NCBI GenBank assembly: GCA_965153355.1 | Contig: OZ231128.1 | Coordinates: forward strand, 17,732,001-17,796,000 | Source: Flaccisagitta enflata | Taxonomy: Eukaryota; Chaetognatha; Sagittoidea; Aphragmophora | Reading direction: 5' to 3' | DNA length: 64,000 nucleotides | Shown here: positions 37,800 through 50,549 of the stretch, one piece after another | Layout: each line of letters begins with the position of its first letter | Position numbering within the stretch: the stretch's first letter is position 1 | Notes under the pieces: model-generated | Databases searched by the model: none | What the model saw: only the letters and a program-made list of their open reading frames with translations | Told to the model about the DNA's origin: nothing | Position numbers and translations under genes: made by a program

Positions 37800-38204
37800 G
37801 GAGCCGAAATATTCAAATTAAATTCCGAAGAGAGCCAAAAAAATAAATATTTTGCAAGGACGAATCCTGCGGGGGTTGAGTCCCGGTTAGTCTCCGGTAT
37901 CAGTTAAGTTTTTTTTTGGCGCACAAGAGTCACAAATCAAAACCTGAGAAAGAAAAAAAAATTAAATAATGACTTGGTTTAAGAATGTAACTTAACTGGC
38001 GTAGCAGCCACACCAAGCTACGTGCTACACGACCGTACAAAGACTAACACCGTTACGAGTCTGCGAAGCTTTCTCTAAAAGTAAATATAAGATAACTGTA
38101 ACTATAATAACTATAAAATCAAAAGTATTAAGTAATACGAGCGAGAAAGTAACATGGCCGCCACCCGTCCCGATCATGTGGCAGACACTTGGACGAGCGT
38201 GCAT

Positions 38205-38235
<31 letters not shown>

Positions 38236-38715
38236 GCTGCGCGTGGCTCCGCTCAAGCTAGGCTCATAAGATGATCTCGGGTGGATGGACCAAAAATGAC
38301 GGGAGAGAGACTCACACCCTCTTCTTCCTCCGCCCCCCTAAACAACTCAGACACTATCTCAATACTAATTCACATGATAAAATTTTACTAAAACATATAC
38401 AGATGCAGCAGAAACAAATATTCAGAAATGAAATGATAGGGAATAACACAGATACAGGAAAAAGATCAAGGAAAAGAGAAAAAGAAACGGAGAGAGAGTG
38501 ACACAGCATGATACTTAACAATCTTAAATGATGAATATAAAAGAGGGAAAGAGGGGCATAGACGGAAAACTGCTCTGTGAAAGAAAGGAATTTCACTCAT
38601 CATCCAGGAGGGTAGAAAGAAAGGGAAACCAAGGGATAATACAGAGACAGAATCAGGGTGTGAGAAAGAGAGAAATTATAGGGAGAGACAGAGAATGAAT
38701 TGAAAGAAGTGAAAT

Positions 38716-38753
<38 letters not shown>

Positions 38754-39663
38754 AGCTCTGATCGACATTTCAGATGCTGCTTTCCCTGACGTCGTGTGCC
38801 TGCAGAAGGTTTTTCTTCGCTCTCTTTCTCTTTCTTTTATCTTTCTTCCTCTCTTCCTTTCTTCCTATCTCGAACATTCCCGTTGAGATTGAGTGCGTTC
38901 TTTATCTCTATGTCTGAGAATTCAGCACGGAAAAAGCCGGAAATAAGGACGGACGCAATTGCGTTGAATTCGTCACTCGCTCTCACCGCGATAATAAAGT
39001 TAGGAGAAGAAGATCAAAATGACAGAAAGACAGAACCCTGGATGAGATGAGATGGTAGTCTAGCTGGAAATGATAGGAACTAGGAAGAAAGAGAAGGAAG
39101 AATACGAGTAGTTCCAAGGAAAATAAGTGCTGTACTAATAAGATAGTCAGAGATGAAGAAAAATGATCTGGTGAGGCAATAGACGGCGTTAGTAGGCAAT
39201 GAGGAGTGACGTATCCAAAATTGCGGAAGAAAATGATGATAAATTCAAGAAAAGGCCAATGTACGCATCAGAATCTTTTTGAGGGTATGGTCAAACGAGT
39301 GTCTTTTCTTCAAGTTTAGCAAACGGTTTGTGTTCAAATATTCTATTATGTATTACGATGCAGACGTATGAAACAGTTGCATACGTCTGATAAGTCAATG
39401 TAGCATTTCCAATTTGATACACACACACACAAAGGCTCTTTCAAGAATGAACCTTTTGCATACAGCAAGAGTAATGTCTATCCAGCTTCTGAGTTTTATG
39501 TGGATTATACATTTGGAAGAGGGGATGGAAAAAACATCTTTTATGCTGCAGCTCGAACACCTTCACTGCACAATTGTATACACCGCGGCACGTAAAGAGC
39601 ACACGAGTGCACAGAGAACGTTTGCACAAAACACTGATAACATACGCGCTCATCATTGCATCG
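37800..39663. other. Spacer between MFSD4B-like 3' end and eIF4G2-like promoter (unit B)
   Basis: This is the counterpart of 12.0-14.1 kb. Short (GA)n runs are present at 38205-38230 and 38725-38750. No open frame here resembles a gene or is supported in both units. The transporter's 3' untranslated region and the control region of the translation factor must lie here. Confidence 0.65.
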
Positions 39664-42600
39664 TTAGCCCGTGAGTTTTTTGTACTGATGGCTGGATTGT
39701 TCATTTAGCTTAAAAGTGACCCTTTTCCCTTTGCCGTTTCGACGCGGTTTTCCTCCACTTCCGGTGGTGATATTGTTGGACCGCAATTTATCGAAAAACG
39801 ACGAAGTTTGTTGTTGTTGTTGTTTATGGTCTTCTCTCCTTCTCAATCCTAAATCTCCATCTTCATCATCGTCGTCGTCGTCGAAATTGACGCGACCATC
39901 CAGAGTTTCCATATCGGACAAGAAACCGGAAGTAGCGTCGCCACGATCATGATCGTCGGCGGCGTTTCTCTTCCGCGATGACGATCCTCCTCCTCCTCCT
40001 CCTCCTCGAGCGATGGGCTGACGTCCAATGGCCAAACGAAGCAATAAAAGGAACACGACTGCGCAACTGACGCTTACCGCCAACACGACGTACATGAGTG
40101 AGAGCGGACCTTTGGTCTCGAACAGTTGGCCCACTATGATAGGTAGGACCATTTCGCCGACGCCTTCTGCCACCACCAACACGGCCGTCGACTTGCCGGT
40201 TAACGAAATGTATTGCTCCGCCCAATTGACACCACTCGCGAAAATAGACGACATGCCTGGATGAGTGGAATTGGTTAGACAAATGAGAATGTAGATAAAT
40301 GTAGATAGATAAATGAGAACGTAGATAGACAAATAAGAATGTAGGTAGACAAATGAGAATGTAGATAGCGCCTAACTCAATACACAACTTGTAGAAGACT
40401 ACGACCAATTGGAAATGTCAAGAAATTTACCGAAAATAGTCCTAATCAGTTACACCGTGAATGTGCCAAAGTTGTTTTTAATTCAAAATACGAGACCCGA
40501 AACGACTGATTCCATATACAGCCAAGCCCATAATTTCAACGATTCCAGATAATCCCTCACCTAGCCCTAAAGTGGCGGAGCAGACCCATAGAATGGAAGG
40601 TATTTTCCGCCCACTGATTATGAGTCCCATGGCGCTGACGGCGGTGAGAAAAATGTCGCCGAGAAGAAGAATGGCCGGAGACAAAGCGCGTGACAACGGA
40701 ATAGCCAAAAGACGGCCCATGGAGAAACTGCCCCAGAATACCGAAGTCAGAAACGCAGCCCGTTCCTGATCGAAATCAAGAGCAGGTTGAATAAAAAAAA
40801 CTTATCCATTGGAGTAATGTTTCCTGTATTAAACCATCATTCCCTACAATCTGGACGTTTCTTCCTGTTACTCTTTCATTCAATCTTTCCAATCAACCTT
40901 TCCTTCCATCTTTCCAATCATTCTTTCAATCAATCATTCCCATCATTCCTTCATTCCCATCATTCTTTCATTCAATCTTCCCCATCATTCCTTCATTCAA
41001 TCTCCCCCGTCATTGTTTCATTCAACCTTCCTCATCATTGTTTCATTCAATTTTTCCAATCATTGTTTCATTCAATCTTTCCTATCATTGTTTCATTCAA
41101 TCTTTTCAATCATTCTTTCAATCAATGTTTCCAATCATTCTCTCATTCAATCTTTTCAATCATTCTTTCATTCAATCTTTTCAATTATTCTTTCATCCAA
41201 TCTTTCCAATAATTTTCTTATTCAAACTTTCCAGACATTTTTGCATTTTATCTTTCCAACTTTTCTTTTATTCCATCTTTCCAATCATTCTTTTATTCCA
41301 TCTTTCCAATCATTCTTTCATTCGATCATTCCCATCATTTTTTAGGTGCAACAAAGCACCTCTATAACTGGCTGTGTCCGTTGGTCTGTCTGTCGGTCTG
41401 TTGGTCTGTTGGGTAACACATTCGTTCGACGATCCACACGTCGCACCTTATTGGCCTACTTGGCCTTGTTCATTTAATACAGGGAGTACCTCGCCAAACA
41501 GGACCAAAGAAAACGATGTATCTTGACCTCTAAAAATGGTAGAATGATTCTATAAACAGGTTCAGAAAGCTCTTAAAAAACGATTTTTTTATCTGTATTT
41601 TGCCAAAGGCTCATAAAAAAAACTGAATCCCTTTGTATTGTTTAAAGCAAAGTGTAGTTTTTACTTTGAGTTTTTGCTTGTTTTGTTGTGTATTGACAAG
41701 CACCTTTTTATCCCACTCACTTCCAAACAATTGGTACTACAATCCCGGCAATAGTCTTGAATAAAGATATTATGCAGTAGAATCATACCTTTGCAGAAAA
41801 TGAAAAAATTGTACAATATTGGTTGGGTCCAGAGACTTTTTTGCAAGTTTCATCATAGAAAAGTTTCATGTGCATTGACAAAACATTCAATAACTATATT
41901 GAATGATACAATTTTGACAAAGGTCATGAGGGAATCTCAATCTTGAGTGTCCTAGCTTAACTGACAAACATTTCTGACCATTTGTTGTTATCTATTTCTG
42001 TAAATGGCATAGAAATTTTAAGGGAAAACCTTGTATTGGGATGGAAATTGGTGTTTTTGGCTAAAAAAAGGCATTTTTTCACGGTGTTGCTGAGGTTATA
42101 TGTTAACCATGACTAGCAAAAGACTGCATCATTCAAAAATCGTCTGAAGTTATCTCTTAGAAACAGTTTTCAGAAATGATTTTGCACTTCCAGAAGCAGA
42201 AATACATCGTTTTCTTTTGTCCTGTTTGATGTGAAACACCCTGTATTTCCAATCATTCTCTCATTCAATCTTTTCAATTCTTCTTTCATTAAATCTTTTC
42301 AATCATTCTTTCATCCAATCTTTCCGATAATTTTTCTATTCAAACTTTCCAAACATTTTTGCATTTGATCATTCCAACCATTCTTCAATCTTTCCAATCA
42401 TTCTTTCATTCAATCATTCTTTCATTCTAATCATTCTTTCATTCAATCTTTCCAATCATTCTTTCATTCAATCTTTCCAATCATTCTTTCATTCAATCTT
42501 TCCAGTCATTCTTCCATTCAATCTTTCCAATCATTCTTTCATTCAATCTTTCCAGTCATTCTTTCATTCAATCTTTCCAATCATTCTTTCATTCAATCTT

Positions 42601-45582
42601 TCCAATCATTCTTTCATTCAATCTTTCCAATCATTCTTTCATTCAATCTTTCCAGTCATTCTTTCATTCAATCAATCCAATCATTCTTTCATTCAATCTC
42701 TCCAATCATTCTTTCATTCAATCTTTCCAATCATTCTTTCATTCAATCATTCTTTCATTCTAATCATTCTTTCATTCAATCTTTCTAATCATTCTTTCAT
42801 TCAATCTTTCCAATCATTCTTTCATTCGATCTTTCCAATCATTCTTTCATTCAATCTTTCCAATCATTCTTTCATTCAATCTTTCCAATCATTGTTTCAT
42901 TCGATCTTTCCAATCAATCTTTCATTCAATCTTTCCAACCATTCTTCAATCTTTCCAATCATTCTTTCATTCAATCATTCTTTCATTCTAATCATTCTTT
43001 CATTCAATCTTTCCAATCATTCTTTCATTCAATCTTTCCAATCATTCTTTCATTCAATCTTTCCAGTCATTCTTCCATTCAATCTTTCCAATCATTCTTT
43101 CATTCAATCTTTCCAATCATTCTTTCATTCAATATTTCCAATCATTCTTTCATTCAACCTTTCCAATCATTCTTTCATTCAATCTTTCCAATCATTGTTT
43201 CATTCGATCTTTCCAATCAATCTTTCATTCAATCATTCTTTCATTCAATCATTCTTTCATTCTAATCATTCTTTCATTCAATCTTTCCAATCATTCTTTC
43301 ATTCAATCTTTCCAATCATTCTTTCATTCAATCTTTCCAATCATTCTTTCATTCAATCTTTCCAATCATTCTTTCATTCAACCTTTCCAGTCATTCTTCC
43401 ATTCAATCTTTCAAATCATTCTTTCATTCAATCTTTCCAATCATTCTTTCATTCAATATTTCCAATCATTCTTTCATTCAATCTTTCCAATCATTCTTTC
43501 ATTCAATCAATCCAATCATTCTTTCATTCAATCAATCCAATCATTCTTTCATTCAATCAATCCAATCATTCTTTCATTCAATCTTTCAAATCATTCTTTC
43601 ATTCAATCATTCCAATCATTCTTTCATTCAATCATTCCAATCATTCTTTCATTCAATCTTTCCAATCATTCTTTCATTCAATCTTTCCAATCATTCTTTC
43701 ATTCAATCTTTCCAATCATTCTTTCATTCAATCTTTCCAATCATTGTTTCATTCGATCTTTCCAATCAATCTTTCATTCAGTCTTTCCAATCATTTTGAT
43801 GCTGCGGTCCTGATAATCTTCCCAATCATCGATCGACTTTATCTTTCCTTCTTTCTCTCCAATCATGCTTTTCATGTCGCGGTCCTGATAGTCTTCCCAA
43901 ATTTCGATCGACCAATAATTTATTCATGAATTACACACGCTGTTTGATTGTCATTGCATACACAGAGCATACTACTATCTAGAACATATGTATATCGGCG
44001 AGCGTTTTGGGTCATATCTCTGCTAAAAATAAAAAAATCATATAAAAATCGGTGAGATTCTGAAACTACATCGAATTTGTGATCTAGTGCCACCAACCGC
44101 GTTCTTGTAGCCCAATCCGTTTGGAAATGATGGGCAAAACAAGAATGCTACTTCAAATGAAAATGGCTGAAAAATCATATTTTATTTCTTGTCGCTTTTG
44201 GTACTTGTACAAGTGTTTGTTTTTTTTAGTTTAAGGTTGTTGTCCTACTTTTAGGCTGCCACAATGATGCCATAGGATCGCCTCCTCAATTCCATGGTCA
44301 CTCCAAACTCAGTTATAGATCTGATGGTTGGTAAGTAAGCAGCGAAGGAGAAGGTATCGCGCATCGTTTGATATGGATAAAAAAAAATCTCCTCTCAAGG
44401 ATCGATTGTCCCATTGTCCTTCCCCTTTAAAAACCCTCTCTCTCTTCCTCCCTTCCCACTTCACCACTGATTGATGACAATTCAATATTTGTTGAAACGT
44501 CTGGTGTCTATGACATTATATGCACATGTATCAACCCGTACCAAAGCTCACTTATTCAAATTACACACGCTTTTGTCTCGCTCACTTTATCCATTTGCGG
44601 AGGCCCCTTGACGGCGTAAGTGAGAATAAAGCCTCCATAAGTCACTTCCATTCCAACGTAAAGCGCGAAGAAGATGAAGAGAAGCACCAACACACGGACT
44701 TTAAAGGCTTTCTCTTCTCGCTTGGATTTTCGCCGCTTCTGCTGCTGCTGTTGTTGCTGCCGTTTTCGAGAAGGATAAGGATCACCATCCAGTAACGCCA
44801 TCTGGAGAAGAACAGGCAGAGGAAAGAGTGTAATTAACAGAGGTGCCGAATCTGCTATGCTGTCGCGTAGCCTAAAAAAGGCAGAAGCTGCCGCGCTGTT
44901 CAAATGTACATCTGTGCATTCTGGGTGGTTTTGTACTTGCTTCCTTATTTAAAACGACACCAGTAATACGACTACCTTGGAAGCGTGCGGATGGTAAGGG
45001 TGAGTGATTTAGGAATCACAGGTGCACTTCGCCGCAGATATAGAGATTACTGAATGCGATTTTTCAGAATTCAAACATTCTCAAGCTTTAGCATGACAGT
45101 CGCGTCTACGCAATTGAGGGCTGTCATAAAGGCATGGAGCAAGGAGCTTCCGAAATGCTGCAGTCACTTGAGGCCGTCAGCGACCTCATAACCAGCGCAA
45201 AGAGGTCTTTATCATGGACCTTCGCAAGGAGTGATTTCGCCCAAAAAAGTCATTTTTTCCTCATATGTGTCCTTTCAAACAAAACTAAAAGATATTTGAA
45301 AAAAAAAGGGGATCGCGAGTAGAATCATTCGTAGCTTCCGATTTTCGTTGTCAAACCTTTTTTTTGTCATTATTATAGATAATTATCCGACGAAAGGAGA
45401 AAAAGCTTTTTTTTCATGTTAAAGAATGTTGATTGGTTTGTATGAAATATAAAAACTGCAATATGCAAATGAGGTTGAGGACGAATAATTCGCCCCTGTT
45501 GATTTCATCAAATCTACACATTGGCGGATCTTTCTACCGTCTTTCTATACTTACACATTGGTCTTTCTTTCTTTCTTTCTTG

Positions 45583-45657
<75 letters not shown>

Positions 45658-48600
45658 TCACTCCTTACGCGCCTGGGCCGGCCATATCTTCCGCACTTCA
45701 GCGCTCACCTGCCACGTAGCATTGCCACCATGCTATAAAGAATCGGCACCTCTGGCTAATCCGAAATTTGGAATTGGAGACAATTACAAGGCAATCAAAC
45801 TTCCTGATGCAGGGATCCGGAGTTAATCAATATCCTTACTAGTAATTGATAGAATCATTGCAAATTAATCATTTCCGATGACTGAAACCTAATCGATTAC
45901 TCGGTGTACGACCACATCTACCCTCTCATCCTCACCCCGGCGTCGGTTCCGTCTGTTTCGGCGTCGTCATCGGTTTTCCCAGCAGCCGCCATCATCCTCA
46001 GCGCCCTCGCTCGGAAGCAACAAAAACAAAGAAACGAGAGGAAGAGGAGGAAAAACGTGGCCGAGATGATGAGGAAGGGCATCTTCACGTCGGAGGAAAT
46101 ACGTTTCGCCTCCTCGATAAAAGCCTCCGCGATGTCGGCTGTGTGTGTTTGAGACGGGTGTAAGGGGAAATGGCAGGGTAGAAACCGAACAGCGTCGTTT
46201 CAGTGGCGACAAAATAATCGACATATGACCTTCACCGCGGACAGCAATTCTGTAAGAGGCTTAGTCAATCCGTCGGTCCATCCGTTGGTCCATCCGTTGG
46301 TCTGTCGGTCCGTCCATGATGATCAAAATAACAAGTGGGGGTTGGCTTGGGGTTAAGGGTGTCGATGTGGGTTGGATGCCCCTGCCCACTCGTCCGGTAC
46401 GATATTGTAACCCCGCGTTAATTATTAAATTGCGTGCGCCTCATTGAGCTACATTTTGGCCAATTGGTCCGTCCGCCCGTCTGTCTGTCAATCCTGAGCG
46501 ATCGATACACTGATGCTGATCTTTCAAGAATGAATAGTGAATAAAATTCAAACCTGCGACTTCGGTTAACGTAATATTGCCTCCACGTCCAAAAGTGGAA
46601 TTTCTGATGAAACTGCCCCAAGATTCGCCACTGCGTCGATTTCTTCTTCTTTCTCGGTCTCCACCTGGTCGGCCGTAATCGAGTACCGAGTCGGTATCAT
46701 CGTCCTGGACAGACTTGGACTCAAACCCAATGCTTCTATCTGACAGCAGAGGAGATGGAGGAGGAGGAGGAGTCTCCAAGTCGACGCCACTCAAAGGAAA
46801 CGAAGAAGAAAACGACGACGAATGTCGAAGAGGTGGTGGCGCTCCGATGTCCCTCAACGCTCGAGAGAGAAACGCCGCAGATTGCGGCATCGACGACGAC
46901 GACGATGATGAATTCAATTTGTGTATCTGTTGATGAAGAACGTGCGAGCCATGGATCGCCGGCGGAAGGTGGAGGATTCTGAGGGTGTTAAGTAAAACAT
47001 GAAATGGAAAAAATCGGTTCCATCACACAGATGTGTGCAACCAATGAAATCACTCAAAGATCAATAGACAATAATGACTCCTAAACTAAGCAGGGGATCT
47101 AAATAATTCAGGGGTGTATACTGTACATAGTTCCAGGACCATTGATCAATTTCCCCCTTGCCTTTGATTTACTTCGTCCCGTCGTGTTACCAAATCTATG
47201 ATTTTCGTCCCCGCAAAGCAATAAAACGGTGTGTTTAAGGTTTAGATAAAAAGAAATTGTGTTTTGCTTATCATGACTAATGATTTGTCACTGCCAAAAG
47301 TTAAAATTTCACCAATTTCTTTTCCCTCCTTTCTTTTCCTTCCCTCTCTCCAAACCCTTCGATTAATGTTAAGCTAAATACAGGCCTAAAATAATTGACA
47401 TCAAAACCTGTGCGAGAGGCCAGCTGAGACGTTGGATGTTAGATGGGAGGTTAATGAAGCGTTTTTAGCAACTGCAGTGGAGGCGAGGTAAGGTTCGGCC
47501 AAAAGCGGCGCGGCAAAAGCACCAACGCCGAAGAAGAAATGCAACGCCTGCATTGCCGGTGGAGAGTCAGGCCAAAGACGCAGACAAAACACGTTGCCCA
47601 CTGACAAGAAAATCAAAAGCATCTCACTTGTTAATTTCAAATTTTGAATCAACACAGAAAGCGTAGAGATGCGCAGAAAAGGCCACGCATCTGACGTCGT
47701 CTAAGACAACAACTTGTTAATTGAATTCAAGCTGAAATCGCATGACAAATTGGGGTGCCATTGCTCATTACCCGTGTCCAGCATTCCAGCGGCGAATCCT
47801 TTTGAAGTCATGGTGACGCCGAGTGACCAAGTGTGCCTCATCCATGGAATGAGCGCCGTGGCGATGGAGGAGAGGAACAACGGCAAAGCCATGGCACAAG
47901 CGGGGTTAATGGCGTCGGCTAAACAACCGCCGAAAATAGATCCCAATACATAACCGGCGGAACGAGCTGAAGAGTACGGGAAGGGAATCGAATATTTCAA
48001 TTTTCAAAATTGAGCTATTTATGCAATCTGCATGTCATGTCACGAACACGCATAGTGATGTGGCAAATAAATCTTCTGATTGCGTGTGCGTATAAAACTG
48101 TCTGCAGTAGAGCTTAACGAAAGCCAATGTCAAGGGACTGGGCAAAATTTGGACTTGCAGAGGATGGCAGATCAGCTACATAACCACCATCTTCCACCAT
48201 ATGCAGACAGATCGGCAGACAGACAGGCAGACAGGATTGTTATTATAGGATTCATACTAACCCGGGAAAAGACTTGAAATGACATCAACGTTGACATTGG
48301 CATTTTGCGCCAGATCGAGTAAAGTTGGTCCCACGATGGAGATTCCCATTCCCAAAGCGGCGAAGGACGCGAAGAGGAAGAATGTGACGAGGAAGCGAAG
48401 GCGACGATGAGGAGGAGGAGGCGAGGAAGAAGAGGAAGAGGAGGAAGAGGCGCTCAAGTGACTGCCGCCTGGATAGAAGGTATGAAAAAGGGTAAAGTGA
48501 AGTGCAATGACGGGAAAAGATCAAATGAAGTTGAAAGATGAAACAAAGGGAAGCTGTTCGAGGTTGAAAGGCGTAAAGAAGACGAAGAATTTAAGCTTTT

Positions 48601-48985
48601 TAAAGAAGGAAGCATGCAAGCAAGCATGCAAGCAGGCCTAGAGAGGAAAGAAGGAAAGAGGCGGAGAAAGCATGAAGCAGGCAAGATCACGTAGGAAGCA
48701 AAGAGCAAGCATGAAATCATGATCGATGTTTCATCATCGCTAGTTTTCAGATGCGTTGATTAGGGTTAGGATCAGCAAACTGTCAGATAGTGAACAGACG
48801 GGAGATCAATCTGAAATCTCTGACCCGTTCCGACGATCTTGCAAGTGGGATCTTTGCCGGCGGCCCGAAACGATTTGGCTCTCGAGGAGTCGAGGAGGAC
48901 GGATCGATCAAAGACGGTTTGTTCGTCGGCTCCATCTTCGTGATCCTCGTCGTCCGCGTCGTCGTCCGACAATCGAATCCGCGAT
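39664..48985 (-). CDS. MFSD4B: MFSD4B/NaGLT1-like major facilitator sugar transporter (5' end incomplete)
   Basis: Exons, all phase-consistent: 48985-48825 (donor provisional), 48468-48262, 47966-47772, 47600-47408, 46978-46554, 46138-45936, 44801-44586, 40765-40561, 40256-39664, about 799 residues plus an unseen N-terminus. Signature blocks: FASFAALGMGISIVGPTLLD (first membrane segment), RSAGYVLGSIFGGCLADAIN (the MFS loop 2-3 region), MQALHFFFGVGAFAAPLLAE, YVGMEVTYGGFILTYAV, SVFWGSFSMGRLLAIPLS and MSSIFASGVNWAEQYI. These match the NaGLT1 branch, described in vertebrates as sodium-dependent glucose/fructose transport at the plasma membrane. It is longer than the family because of a 142-residue Ser-rich loop exon, a polyQ loop and a Gly-run and acidic tail. 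An acceptor at 48986 implies at least one more 5' exon. Confidence 0.85.
40870..41343. repeat. Degenerate TTTCATTCAATC satellite, right end of unit B
   Basis: Diverged copies of the 25-bp satellite found at 42.25-43.8 kb, inside the MFSD4B-like intron. It matches the satellite at 15340-15640 and 19371-19835 at the end of unit A, placing a duplication breakpoint in this repeat. Confidence 0.85.
41344..41470 (-). mobile_element. Hairpin-family element (GGTGC subtype)
   Basis: In element orientation it starts AACAAGGCC, has AGGTGCGAC about 27 bases in, GACC/CAAC repeats, CGGACACAGCCAGTTATAG, and ends in hairpin AGGTGCTTTGTTGCACCT at 41361-41344 plus A-rich sequence. It is inserted in the satellite. 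Confidence 0.75.
41480..42243. mobile_element. TA-flanked MITE in the satellite
   Basis: 764 bp with CAGGG...CCCTG ends. Inverted subterminal sequence AAACAGGACAAAAGAAAACG lies about 24 bases from each end, and TA flanks both sides (41478-41479 and 42244-42245). No transposase is present. It resembles IS630/Tc1/mariner-type non-autonomous elements. Confidence 0.75.
42246..43795. repeat. 25-bp satellite in the MFSD4B-like intron
   Basis: About 60 tandem copies of a 25-bp unit made of CATTCTTTCATTCAATC plus TTTCCAAT. A 75-nt super-period keeps a plus-strand frame open for 345 codons of Ser, Phe, His, Ile and Asn, which is a repeat artefact. Higher-order blocks of several hundred bp recur (compare 42360-42900 and 42920-43200). 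Confidence 0.95.
43930..44585. other. Intron sequence, no gene seen
   Basis: MFSD4B-like intron between the satellite and exon 44801-44586. A segment at 44095-44150 resembles foldback-element arms (CCAATCCGTTTGGAAATGAT). Nothing else is recognised. Confidence 0.5.
45563..45660. repeat. (TTTC)n microsatellite
   Basis: A run of about 24 TTTC units in the MFSD4B-like intron between exons 46138-45936 and 44801-44586. It explains the Phe/Leu/Ser-rich ORFs in this interval. Confidence 0.9.
46233..46436 (-). mobile_element. Hairpin-family element, decayed
   Basis: It has the pre-hairpin block TGTAAGAGGCTTAGTC, a CCGT/CCAT tract at 46268-46315 and the conserved CCCCTGCCCACTCGTCCG near the 5' end. 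The hairpin (CACCGCGGACAGCAATTC) is degraded but is closest to the GTTGCG/GGAC subtype. It lies in the MFSD4B-like intron. Confidence 0.55.
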
Positions 48986-50328
48986 CTAAGAGGAGAGGAG
49001 TTTGATAATCGTATTAGTTAGTATTAATTAGTATTAGCTCCAAAACCGAAATGACAGACAGCCGTCCCTTCCACCCAAACGCAGACCACGGACTGACAGC
49101 TGTCGCCCTGCTGTCATACAAACGCAGCAGCAAAAGCGGCCCCGTTATGCGCATAGAATATCAAGAAATGAGCATCGCCGTAGTCGCACGGTCTCAACAA
49201 TGGAATTTTAAAAATCATCGCTTTTGCTCATGTTCTTTGTCGCTGACAAGGGACTCTTCTCGAGCCTAACACTTATGAGCCTAATTTATCAGCAATCTCA
49301 GGAATGTAAAAGATTGGGTCAGCTCTGTAAATGGCCGTACAACCATTTCTCTCCCGACCACTACGCCGGTTGTACAGACACTAATTAGATGGACACGACT
49401 TAAATTATTGTATAGTAGGCTGTGGAATCAAAGGTTGACCTAGAGGGTGACTGTTGCACGGACCTGGAGGGCGACTGTTGGACACGACTTATTGTACAGA
49501 CAGTTCAGTAGGCTATGGAAAAAAAAGGTTGACCTGGAGGGTGACTGTTGTGAGTCGGCGTCATCGCAAGAAGAGAAATTTCCAGGAGACAGAAAACTTT
49601 CGTCGTCGTCTTCGTGAGCTGCCGTCAAAAACAAAGGAAACAACTTTTTGCCTTTGAAAACCACAAATTATCAAATATAAGACTAAATCCCAGGAAAACA
49701 GGAAAATTGATTTAACAAAAATTAAACGATCGCGAAAAGCAGAACTAGTGGCAGTAAACAACACAATCGAGATGACAGCTTGCAGTAAACCTGGAATGCT
49801 AAATCTAATTCAAGACTAGATCTTTGATTATTTCCATATATACACGGATTGAATCAATAAAATGTCTTTAGGGGAACGCAGTCATATGACTAAATGAAAT
49901 GGCGATAATATGAGAAGCCCTAGCGTAAATCATGAGATGAAGGAAATATCACCGATCCGGTAACTAACACCTGCTCGGGTTTAACAAAGCTTATAAACGA
50001 TATCGACTCCAACAGAAAATAGATAACCAATTAATCACATATAGTCATTAGGCAACAACTAATGCCGCGGAAACTTACCTAACAAGATATCGGTGTCCAT
50101 TTTCATAGTTACCATATGGAGAAATTTAGGTCTAATAAACCGTTGTGTCAAAGAGGCTTGGTGGACAAAGACTAAGCGGCAATCGGAGGTGTTAATTTTG
50201 ATCCACTCATGTTAAGGATGTGAAATAAAGAATATCCTAGTTGATTTGGTTTTGAGGATTCTTGTCGGTAAATATCATGTTACCTAGAACGGTTATTCCT
50301 ATGAAATCCTATACAGAGTTATGTTCCT
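48986..50328. other. Upstream of MFSD4B-like exon; intron or promoter, no exon resolved
   Basis: An acceptor (CTCCTCTTAG) at 48986 means the transporter mRNA extends upstream. I could not identify the first exon. A short GACCTGGAGGGTGACTGTTG repeat occurs at 49435-49555. No other structure is recognised. Confidence 0.4.
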
Positions 50329-50497
50329 TTAATGAGCAAAGACGCCCAGCCCTGAGTAGTTGCTCTTTTGCACTTCCTTACGCAGCTCTGCCCTGACATC
50401 TTTGAAATTAGCACCATATTTTGAGTGGAAGCAAAATAAAAGATCGTGTATTTCCTCTAAACTAGCTATCTTCCAGTTCATGGCTCTTCTTGGTCTA
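50329..50497 (-). CDS. Possible terminal exon, unknown protein
   Basis: After an AG acceptor (TTGTTGTAG) the frame reads AMNWKIASLEEIHDLLFCF, then HSKYGANFKDVRAELRKEVQ, and stops after GLGVFAH. The composition is that of a folded helical segment, unlike surrounding repeats. It could be the last exon of the 57.8-53.4 kb gene through an alternative splice, or of an unrelated gene, or an exapted transposon piece. Family not recognised. Confidence 0.35.
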
Positions 50498-50549
50498 CAA
50501 CATAAACAATGATAAATCAATAATCATTATTTATTAATCGGTTAAAATT

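Larger units (their letters stand above)
20510..41340. repeat. Segmental duplication, unit B
   Basis: This is the second copy of the same ancestral segment. It is longer than unit A because of insertions at about 21351-24096, 25464-32497 and 35469-35615. At its right end the MFSD4B-like gene continues into its upstream exons, so unit B is attached to the original transporter locus. At its left end the eIF4G2-like gene stops after exon 9 and the next gene is a repeated MFSD4B-like 3' end. This is the order expected at the junction of a head-to-tail duplication. Confidence 0.9.

Noticed and set aside
42892-43929. 345-codon plus-strand ORF of Ser/Phe/His/Ile/Asn
   Set aside because: It is a translation of the 25-bp satellite; the 75-nt cycle lacks stops by chance. 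Other frames of the same array are open too.
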